A stretch of DNA of 64,000 bases, taken from positions 25,996,872-26,060,871 of the forward strand of contig NC_031495.1 of NCBI RefSeq assembly GCF_000237925.1, read 5' to 3'. The notes beneath the pieces are model-generated. The model was not told the DNA's origin. It saw only the letters and a list, made by a program, of their open reading frames with translations, and searched no databases. A program made the translations under genes and the position numbers. Positions 46,301 to 58,300 of this stretch are shown in pieces; within the stretch, counting starts at the first letter, position 1; each line of letters opens with the position of its first letter. Origin of the DNA: Schistosoma mansoni. Taxonomy: Eukaryota > Platyhelminthes > Trematoda > Strigeidida > Schistosomatidae.

Positions 46301-49300
46301 CTATGCTTTTTAGGGTATTGTGAGGTTTAAAATTTACTAAACGAAGGTCATTGAGTCCTGTACACTTTCTGTTGGGTGTCCATGAGATGACTGTAATTCA
46401 GGACTAGGGCAGTTATATGACATTCTTCACATAATCGATCCCCATGATACATATACATTTATTTTTTATCTTCATCCAAACCTGAAATATAACATTGTAG
46501 AATATACTTTCTATTTCACAAAGACATTAGTTTTATTCGACTTTTATTAATATTATTTTTACTGTTATACTACTATTTTAGACCTGGGCGTAGATGTTAT
46601 ACCTTGACATGGTTGTTGGGCTTGCATGGTGTGATGACCCAATTGAAATATATTGTTAAGAATACTTTTCTATTTAGGTCCAACAGTATTAAGCAGGTTG
46701 GTCGGAGAAGCACAAAATTAAAAGCGACAAATTAACGGTTCACGGGTGAAATCGTACTGTCGACTGCACAAGGTGTAACGGTAGGAGGATATTTCCGTCA
46801 GACAACCAGCATTCCCTCTTCTACAATGAAACAAGAGGGTTAGTAAATCTCGATACTAAAAATAGCACACCTCATCTTGTTCCATGAATTATTATCGTTA
46901 GTGGAAGGGCACTAAAAGCATAGAGGTAAAATGCCAAGAAATATTCACAGAAAGGTCTTACTCCTTGAGTTTTTCGCCGCTGTAACACTCCTGAGTTTTC
47001 AAGATCACCCTTAAGGCAAGTTTCTTTTCTAGGTACCTTGAGAAAAAGTATCGTTTCACGGTGTGGGTAATTGAGTAATGGTAACCGGCCTTATACCTCC
47101 AACAATACTAGAGATCTGCTTCTATAAAAATAAAGCCCAACCTTCTTGGTAATTAGTTATTTTAATTATTATTTTGGTAGGACTATAATTTATAGATGGA
47201 CCAATCAAATTTAAGATAGCAGGTCTTTGGTGTGAAATTCATTCAACCATATCACTAAATAGCATTTCGGAATTACAGCTGATGTCAATTCGTGATGAAA
47301 ATCTTAATTCTTATTTCTAACTCTAATATCCAACCGCAAATCCAAATCTTAGTTCCTCACTCTAAATTTTAACTCTACTAAGTAAGTGGACACTCACAAG
47401 GTCATTTAACCATCGCTCAAAGGTCGTCCATAGATTATAATCTCACCACTGATACTTATCAATCCATCTCTAGTTGTTAGTCATCGAACATAGCATAATA
47501 TTTGACAAGCGAAAAAACGTGTCAACTATTTCATTAGTAAAATTTCTCAAACGTAGTTCGAATTGGCGACAGAAAACACTTACGTACTTACACACAAACA
47601 CATTTGCGTATGAAACACCAAAGTATAATTGATTTTCTTAAAAAACAAAAACATCTGAACCAGATGTCACACCATGATATCTATGTTCAATAAAGTAAAC
47701 ACTCAGTCACAAATGCTACTGATGTGAGTGATGCATTATTGAGTGAATCATTAGTGGCATACCCGTAATGGAAAGCTTCAAAAATATGCGCACCTATTAG
47801 TAACTGTCAATTAAAAGCATCATAATAATTACCATCATAGATATTTCTAAAAACATAACAATGCACAATTTTAAACCAATAAAGAACAGTCTGGAACATT
47901 AGGCAAATTACTTTTGGTATTTCTAGTATCTACTTTGATCTATTTTGATATCGATATGAAATAACTATACAACTAACAAATGAACTAATTATAGTTTATG
48001 TTGGAATATTTCAAAAACCGATAGAGAATAGATGAAGAGAAAACCGTCAGTAGATAATTAGTAAGGGTCTTTAATTTCCAAAATTTGATATTTTAAGCCT
48101 GTGATTGATCAGTCTCTGTTTTCTTAGATATGTATGCTTAGTGGATTTCCTTGATCTAATGTTGTATCACAAGTTTAAGTATATTTGATAAATAGCTAAC
48201 AGTAAAATTCAGGATGCGTTTGAACCAAAAGATACGGGGTATGACAGCCAATGTAAACAACAACACTAGGATGCGCAGGTATATATATCTAGCTGACGTT
48301 TCCCTAACAGGACGAGATGCAAATCCTAGATTCTCTTGCTAACCAATCACCAAATATGCTAAAGTAATAGATAGACAGATAAAGAAATATAATAACTAAT
48401 CAAATTACAATATACCTATCTCTCACCTTGGTTAATTCCATACCAATTTTTAATTGAGAAAGTAAGTGTAAAATGACTTTTTTGTTATGTTCATCATTCT
48501 CGTCATCATCATTATATGAATTCATAATTTGTTTTTGTGAACTATTATTACCATTGTTGTTAGCAAAAGCTTCATTGTCATCATTACAGTTATCATCTAT
48601 TTCATCTTCATCGTTTGGTATATCTCTGTAATTAATTTGCATATCTTTTATAGGCGGTGGAAATGTAGAGAGAATACTTTTCATTTCTTCTGATAGTTGA
48701 ACACTACTACGAACAATAGTATAGAATAGAATAAAAACTGATAAAAACTATATTTAATGCCATATGCAATGTTATACAGAACAAAATGATAGTTAACTTA
48801 GATTATTTATGTGTTAAGAAAATTAATGCAGGATTGTTTTAAACAATCATAAAATTTTGAACAATAATAATCACGTGATCATTAGTGAGAGAGTTAATTC
48901 CCAGAGTTATAGTGAGAAGGGGTGACTAGTGGAGTTCAACCCAGTCAGGTGTGAGGCCGTTACCAACCAATGGTATTGGAAGATTGTTGGGGAGATCCAG
49001 AGTATTTATCGAAAAAAGAATATTATATTTAATGTTTGAGTTGGGAATTAGATGCAAGAACTATTACAACCAAATTGGTGAGATTATAATTTATGGACGA
49101 CCTTAGAGTGACTCCAACGTGACCTTGAGGGAACTCACTCACCTACTACTATCTGAAGATTATACATTAGTGTGGGAAATCAGAATCTGGATTTAGAGTT
49201 AGATGTTAGGGTTACGAATTAGAGTTAGGGTTCTCGTTACAAACTGACGTTAGCTGTAATGCTATTCAGACATATGAATGAATGAATTTTGTGCTGAAAT

Positions 49301-52300
49301 CCAAGACCCGCTATCTTACATCTGATTGGTTCGTTCATAAATTATAGTCTCACCATAGACTTTGATAAAAAAGATAAACAATAGGTACACACTTCTCTTC
49401 CATTATAGAGCGCAATTCGTTAGGAAGAAATAAGGAAATTTTGACAATAAAAACAATATTAAAGACGATTATTCACCTGCAACATTGTTTCACTGTGAAT
49501 TTTCCTTAGAATACGTAAATATAACTGTTAAGTATCCTTAATAAGGCCTAGTATTCTGTTATCATTCAGTAGTCTTGGACACTTTAGCCGACTAGTTCCC
49601 AAATTTAAACACGACTTTCACAGAATGTAAATATATTTCAGGCAAAACAGAAAGTTAGTTAAGTAACTAAATTCCACTGTATGCATAAACTTTGCACATG
49701 AATATTCTAAAGACTTCTCAGCTCAGCCATGGGCACTGATTTTTTTGGAGTGAACCAATTAGAGTGCTCCAAAGTAATCTCTAAAACATGTTTTGATCAA
49801 ATATCTATCCTGCTAACGATGAATACATTATTTTGTAATAATCTAACCAGTATGAGGTCTTAATTTACAGATCAAGATCACTAAGCCAGAGATTTTTAGA
49901 CTTTCTACTGCTTGGGAATACAATTACGTTGCTTTTTTTCTACAACAACATAATTCCGATTATGAATATTAATAAGGTTATATTATTCTTTATCGACAAT
50001 CTACAATCCAGAAAATCAATTACATTTACACGTGTTTTGAAGAACACATACAGTAAGTAAATCAGTAGTCATGTTAAGAAAAAAAAGCACTACACTATAA
50101 ACTAAACAAAATATACTACCAAACAAATAAACTTGACAATATGAACAAAGTTCATAAGAAAAGATAAAAACACAATCTAAACAACTGATAATCAATGCTT
50201 TAATCCTCAAGATCACCGGTTTGATCACCTTGAATAATAATAATAATGATAATACAAGAAAACAGTGTAAGATCAAAATAAAATATACCTTGAAAGGCCA
50301 TTAGAAATATTCATATCATTGATTTTTTGAGATTCAGATGAGTCAACCACAGTATTAAATACACAAGGATACAAACTTGTACTGTCTGTAGTATTGGAAA
50401 TATACGATTTAGCCTGAGCGAAACAAAAAAAATGAATGAAGGACATAATGTTTTAATATCAATACTTAACAGTGTCCAAGAGCATTGAAGAACAGGAGGA
50501 ATATTTCATTTTGCTCAAGACTTGTTAGTCGAATGTAGTTAATTCCACGAATGGGATTCAAACTTAGCAGCTTTTAGTAAATTTGGTATGTGTTGAGTGA
50601 TAGAACCTAGTACTCGTATCTAATTTTATGTGAGATTAGTTGGCTGGATATAGATGCATCTCAGTGTTGATGTTCACATTGAGACTGGAACGCCAATGAA
50701 CTATCCATTGAGCCATTATATCCAGACAGTAACTAACTAATACCAGAAGAGTTTGCTTCACATTTAACACTCTTCATTGACCTACTTTTAGTGGTAATGA
50801 AAATCTGTTACCATTAAAATCATTTAAAAAAATAATTTGTACATATTTTATTTACTTGTTACTAGAAGAAATAGTGAATTATGTGAAGATCAATAAAGAG
50901 GTATTTGGAGTATCATCCCTTAGTGATTAGTATCAGTTCTAGACGATGGAGCGACTGGTTATTAGTTAAGGTACTTCAGTTTAAACAGACGTCTGGTATG
51001 ACTACCCCTTACATATATAGTGTGATTTAAAGCTGAGTAAATAAATTTATTCACATTGAGAATCGTTTAAATAAGTAAGTTTTAGTTCATACGCTGTTAA
51101 ACAACTAAATAACCACTGATCGTAATGTCACACTGAACAAACAATAATCAACTGTGATGAAAATTCATCATAATTGCATTAATACACTAAGCTGTTTTAC
51201 GTATTGTAAACAGAATAATGAACAAAGTTAGGTATAAACTTTTCGTCCTCTCAATTTCGTAAACAACAGTAATGTCGCGATAAGGCTGTGAGTAGGACTT
51301 TCCTGACAGAGGCTATATACGCGTGGTCATGTGAGAGCATCTCGAAAGGCAGAGCGAACTCTTCCCACTCTCGGCCGTACCAGGGCATTTGGAGGTGGGA
51401 AAATATTACAGGTTAGTTGAAACGATAAAACACATAGATATCTATATTATAAGGTTATTATTATTCTTATATAAATGAACATTATCTTATAAACACCAAT
51501 TATATTATTTCTTCTTAATGGAAAAAAAGGACAAAAGAAATCAAATCTATTACTAACCGTTTTACCATTTTCTACTACACTTGTTATATCTTGATGTTTG
51601 ATTAATTCCATACAACGTTTTAAACAATCTAATGTTGCTTGACTTGTTGCTTTTGATAAAAGAAGATTCTGTTTGTTTGTTTTTGAAAAAAATAGGTAAA
51701 TATTTGCCATTAATATTAATTCAATCATAATTAAATTCGGAGTATATTACATAACATATCGAATTATACAATATCTAGTCATAGTTTTGAAAAAGAATGT
51801 TGAGTAGTAAACTTAATTTCTAAAAATAAAATTTTTCAAATCAGTTAATACTTTAGTTTGATTCAATGCAAATATTCCTCGACTGATCACCTTTTCTGCA
51901 AACTATGAACGTAAATAACTTACAAAGGTACTAGCTATATTGTTTCGAACGTTGTCATAGACACCGAAAACGTGTTCTTGAGTACGTTTTATGTGGTAGC
52001 GTTTCAATACCTTGAAGCGTTGAGAGCCATCAGAAATTATGAAATGGCCATTTATGAAGTGATTAAAAAACAATGATGAAATGCACCACATGTCACTAAT
52101 AAGTTAATTAAGTTACTTTACGAAAAACCGCATGGCATAAAGTAGACAGTAATGAAATAGCCAACTTCAATTTTTTTTAATATTTAAAATATAAAGACGT
52201 TTGTATTGTCATCAAGAAATTAAATTGAGAAAATTAAGATAATGATTTGATCTTACTGTACACTTACAAAACATTTGCTATTGACATTGCGTAAATTAAA

Positions 52301-55300
52301 CCTAACTGCACAATTCCTAAACACAATAACTGTTTTACATTGTTGCATACACATATAAGTTTTCTTATCATAATTATATACTGATCGACTTCATAGATTG
52401 AACAATGTATAGTTGAAAACAATTGTTATGTTGATAAATCTGCGAAATTATGCAACAACTACCTATTTAACTATAAATTACTATACTGAAGAGTACGAAA
52501 TTGCGTTTATAGTTGATGCCGTCTCAAAATGAAACACAACGACTCTATTGTATTTGAAAATATTACCCAAGTATAAATATTATTTCATTCTTTCCATTCA
52601 ATGTTTATTCATTTAAGAAAGAGTAAACTGTTATTCATTCACTAATTCTTGACGTTTAGCGTGAATAATATATACCCTATTTATTATCTTATCACAATAG
52701 TTTATTCATATGTTTACACATATATAACGATCATTACAAGCTCAAACGATAAGTTAAAATAACTTATGGAAATAATAAAATAGCAATCAGTTTCATCCTC
52801 GTACATTTTCATCACTACAGGTCAGGAATCACAATAACCGTGCAATAGATGTCAATCAGTGTTTTTATCCTATTATTCAACATAACATGTTAAGGAAATA
52901 GATGGAATAAGTATAAAGGATGTTCAAACTACTTAATTCATGAAGTATATATATGTAGTAATCAGTTTATCTATATTTTAGTTTATATAAAAAGATATTT
53001 CCCGGTTATGTAACAAAAATAAATGAATATCTAAAAGTTACTATGAGTTAATCAAGTATAATTTGATATTATAATAGTAAAGTTGTGAGAAAGATAACTA
53101 TTGAAAAGTAAACTCCTTTTTACATAATACAGATTGATTTATGTGTTAGAGTCGAGGATTTTATGGGTTTTGAAATCTTTTCAGCCAACAATTTACTAAG
53201 TTAAAGTCGACCAACTTCTTGAATTAATAAAATGCTAAAAATACTCAAATATTTTGAACTACAATAATGAAACCTAGGACAATATGAAGAAGTAATATGT
53301 GATAAAACGACAAATGTACGTGTTATTATTCAGTTAGTGGTCAAATATTGGTAAAAAAATATGCACGATACAATCCTTGAACAAATGATATTGACCAGAG
53401 AGAATATATCACTGAATGACTGATATTTTATACATGGATATATATGCCATATTATTAAATAATAAAAGTAATATAGAACACAAAATTGTTAAAGTATACT
53501 TTTCTGATATACCAGATAAATGTAAGATAGCGGCACTCTTATCACTGTGCAGGATTCAAAACGTAAAAACGGATAGATTGTATTTTATTAAGCGAAAAGT
53601 TAGAAGTGGGTCAGACCTACCAATAGTTAGTAAGTATGAGACACTTAAAATTAACAAGCATTAAAACAATGAGTTTGAACTTGTTCGGTGAGACTGTAAT
53701 TTATGGACTTTTCAGCAACGCTAAAATGACCTTGAAATGTCCATTTACTAACGTTAAATGAGGGTTATATATTACTGTGAAGAATTAGGATTCGGATTTA
53801 CAGTTGAATGTTAGGGTTAGGAATTAGATTTAATGTTTTCATCACGAACTGACATCAGCTATGATGCCAAAATTGGATTTAACCGAACGGGTGAATAAAT
53901 TTAGCGCCAAAATTCAAGATCTGCTACCCTAAATTTGATTGGTTCATCCATAAATTATAGTCTCGCCTTGAAATCAAATAACCATCTGGGTAATTGTTTA
54001 TTAACTTGACTAAAAACCAATCTCGCCAACTCTAGTCATAGCTTTTGATACTAACCCTGAACTTTTTTTCGTTTCTATGTATTTAATTACTTATGTCTCT
54101 TAGGTCCTGATTGGTAGGAAATTGGCTTTACTTTTTCAAAATCATTTAAAAGACGCTATAGATAGTCAATGAAATATACTCTTAATTGTAAACTGTTTAA
54201 GTGTATCAAATAAGAAGAAAAAGTTCTATTTATGGAAAACAACTTACTTTGAATACATCAGTAATTTCCGGACTTCGAATGTAGGTTCTCTAATCGCGTA
54301 AAGAACAGACAAAGAATTTTTAAAACATATTATTAAGTAATGATAAGAGATAGAATTTGAGTAACCGGAATACGGTAGGTGAAACTGGATTAAACCTAAT
54401 TACTCAAAATGTATAAGTAGGGAGCGCTCAAACAAAAAGAGTCACAACCCTGAATTTATTAAATGTAAAGGCTTTACTTTTGTGCATCCGAAGGTAGATA
54501 TTACAATTTTAGACAGTGGAATAGAAATTTATAACAAGTAACGAATAAAACTCAATAATTACTGTATATTTGAATTTATGAGTCGATTTAAGCTACATCA
54601 CTGTTGAAAACCTGGTTTTTATGAATTCAACTATTAAAATTAGCACAATCTCCACAAACTCCCATTCTGATCATAATTATTGTATATGTTAGCAGCACAG
54701 AGTTTTGACTATTGCATGCTCCAGAGAAGATTATGTCGGAGAATGCTAACTGATCTATTTTTCTATCAATCAGTGCTAAGGGATTGTAAAGACACTAGAA
54801 TATTCCTATGTAGATTTTATGTAAGCAATAATGTTCTTGATACATCAATTTTTCTGTTTCAATTTTTGAATTACATTTTCGTTCGCTTTCAATTTTAGTC
54901 GAGTAAAATGGTGTGTCCAGTAGCAGATATAACAGTATGGTACGTAACATACCGTGATTTGTAAAAATTTAATACAGCTACACTTAACTCCTGTAATACC
55001 AGAGTAAGTTGGAATAAAGGGCTAGGGTGAACAGACTAAGATATAGAAATTTCAGTTCATGAGGTAATTGGTTGTTCACTTGAACTACGTCGATAGGTGC
55101 TGGCTTCCGCGTTTGATGTAGTGCCTCCTCCATCAAAAGACAATATTCATGATCAATGGTTCAAGCCGTTGGGTGATATGGTGTAATATTGGTCACAGTG
55201 GTGCAGTTGTTATTACTCATTATCTAACTTTCTCAAAACCTTAAGTTACTTGTCACTTCCATTCCTTAATCGCATCGATTTATTTTGAACTGTATTTCTT

Positions 55301-58300
55301 GAGCGTTTAAAATCCACTTCTATTAGATATTTTTCATTTTATCCTTTTTATATTGTTGATTTCTTTCTCATTGTCCCAATGTATGACGACAACGTAAATT
55401 GACACATACTTGTACAAGGTCCTAATGTTCATAATAGCTGACTGACTTTACTGTCATAAATCAATACAGATCAGAAAGTACTTTTACAAATATACACTAT
55501 GTTTCTTAGTTCGAAAAAAAACGTCAACAACAATATATACATGACATACATCAATAACAGTGGAGAGTGCATGATTTTCAAACTCTAACTGACGAAATAA
55601 TTCTCCAAGTTGAACTCGTGGATCAGATGGGCGACCAGGACAGAATACGGGGAATGTACTAGCGCTTAAAAGGAAAAGAAATAGATATTTATTTCAACTA
55701 TCTTAAAATGTAAGCACACAAATTAATGCTAATCACTAAATGTACACCACTAAACAAAAAGAAAACTATTTATCAAAGATAATCTACGTATTATTCAAGA
55801 TTTCAATTGTAAAAGAATGTCTTCAGTTTTAGTTTGATGTAGACTTATTAATCATTGATAAGATGGGTAAAATGTTTTACAAAATCTATATCCTCCAATC
55901 ACTTGTATTGTATAGTTATATTTATATCTCATATTTTAAACATAAGTACATTATGATGAGCGGTGCCCGAGATCTGATGCCGATATACAACTTGCTATGC
56001 TCTAATCCCACTCCGGCTGGCCACTTCAGCGAAACAGGCAATAGGAGAAGAGGAAGCTTATTGAGATACCGAATAACATGCATAAACATATATATACACA
56101 ATAATTATAAGCAAAGATGGATAGCGGCTAGTTGTGGAATCCAGGACGTTTATTTATTTAAACACATCAATATTGGTACAAAAAAGCACCAGATAAATAT
56201 GCGTCGCACAAATCTCATTCGATTTGTGTGAGGGCTGTGGTACTGCCCAGGTGCCCAAACTGAAGCAGATGGTTTTCTTGGGGGGCCACACCAGAAGCCT
56301 TAAAGGTCTAGTCCACAAGGCAGTGGAGCATCGTGAGGAGATGCAGTCCCATGGTAGCCTGTGACCAACAAGAGGTTCATACCCCATTTGTTCCCTCAGG
56401 ATCCTGGAGCCCATGTGCACCATTGGTTTGGAATCAGGGTTTTCCAACTCCCCTAGGTGAACTCGCTATGTCCACCAACCCGGTTAAAGCGCCGGACATT
56501 CGCTTTTCGTCCTCTCAATTTTGTAAACAACAGTAATATCGCGATAAGGTAGTGAGTAGGACTTCCCTGGCAGCGGCTGTATACGCGTGTCCATGTGACA
56601 GTGTTTGGAGAGGGAGAGCTGACTCTCCCCACTCTCGGCCGTACCAGGGCATTTGGGGACGTGCTTTCGTCCTACTTGGGACTGGTCACCTGGATGTACC
56701 TGCATCCTTCGGGACTCAAACCCAGTATCGTTCGCTTTAAACGCTATCGCGTGAGTAAAAAGCCTCTGTATATACGCTTACAATTCGGAGGCGATGCACC
56801 TAGTGAAATGCAAAGACTGATGTTACGCAAATCGATCCAAAGAACTTTTAATGCAGGTGAACTAAAATTAATGTTTTTCACATGTACAATGAACACTCCA
56901 AGGTTGAAAGATAAATTGCCTAGACTAACCACTTCTTTCTGTATCCATCAATTCAACTGCTCCTGTGGAGCAAGTTATATTGGCAGATGTTCTAGGAATT
57001 TGTATATTCGGGCTTACACAAAGGTCTAGTTAAAACTGTTCACAGCTCCATTTAAGCCCATTTAATTCAAACGGGACATTCAACCAACATGGCGCAATCT
57101 TTTACAATAATATATCGTGTTAACAGAAGTCTGCTTAAATCCGTCAGACTGAGAATCTTGCAGACGGCTGAAGCAATTGCTATTCGGATCAAAAAGGCAG
57201 AGATTTGCATCCTAAAGAAATATGTTCAGCAGCTCCTTTTATCCTGATCAACTTCAGGGTCAACTTGTTAATAATCAATTCTGTAATATGGTGACTTTAA
57301 ACTTATCCACACATCGTACCATTGTCATTATTATTATTACACTTGCTAACCATTTTGAGAAATTTATTCAGCATTCTCCCCTATCTACTATATCTGACCT
57401 AGTACATATTATTCTACATATTACGTAATTTTCGATTTGTAATTACGCTATTCACTATCTCACCCCATGTTGAGCATATTTATTCTGATCATTATTTGCC
57501 TTACAATTTAATTTCCTTTATAAACTGATTCAAGTTAACACTTCGCATAAGTGATCCCAACATTAACGATTCGATTTGATTTAACAAACAATCCTTAATT
57601 CACATATTATAATTTTAAATGATGTACTCTACCTTAAACCTGTCCAATTTTATGGATTATTAATTTGGATTTATAATTGTAGAACCTGATGAGAAATTAT
57701 TGAAAAGAGTATTCTTCGTTCATATAATTGTGTTTTAATACAGTGGGAATTTTTCAGCAATATTAAATTTTGTTGACTCATTTTTCCTATCCTCTAGTTA
57801 TTGTTTGGTATGTTATTTATGTCACTTACATGTATGTATTTCATTTGTAAAAGAACAAATAAATATCGGAATGGGGATTTGTGAAGATCGTAGTAATTTT
57901 AATAGTCAAAAACATGAGTCGACCTAAGCTAGACCGCCATTGAAAACACTAGACAGCCGAATAATCCTAGTATGGGGCTCCACAGCAGAGCGTATACGCG
58001 ACCCCGCGTATATTGTATAACTGTTCAGTAACTAGATCATATATATCTATATTCCTCTTATTATAAGCTTCATTTTGACCCATAGATTATTATCATACGA
58101 TTTACTGTTCCTAAGTTATGTTCAGTTTATTGATTACGGTCTCCCACGTCCACAGCCACTTTTTGGCTTGATCTTGTGCAAATGTTATTTCCCATTTTAT
58201 GGTGTGGTGTGGTCTGTTTGGCTGGTATATAGACCAATCATGTTTGAAATAAATGATTCGCATAGTGGAAATTGTTATTAGTTTTCTGGACTCAACTGGA

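Noticed and set aside
53416-53664. 82-codon plus-strand frame beginning [10 protein letters not shown]
   Set aside because: Reads somewhat like protein ([20 protein letters not shown]) but no family was recognised and there is no supporting context; left uncalled.
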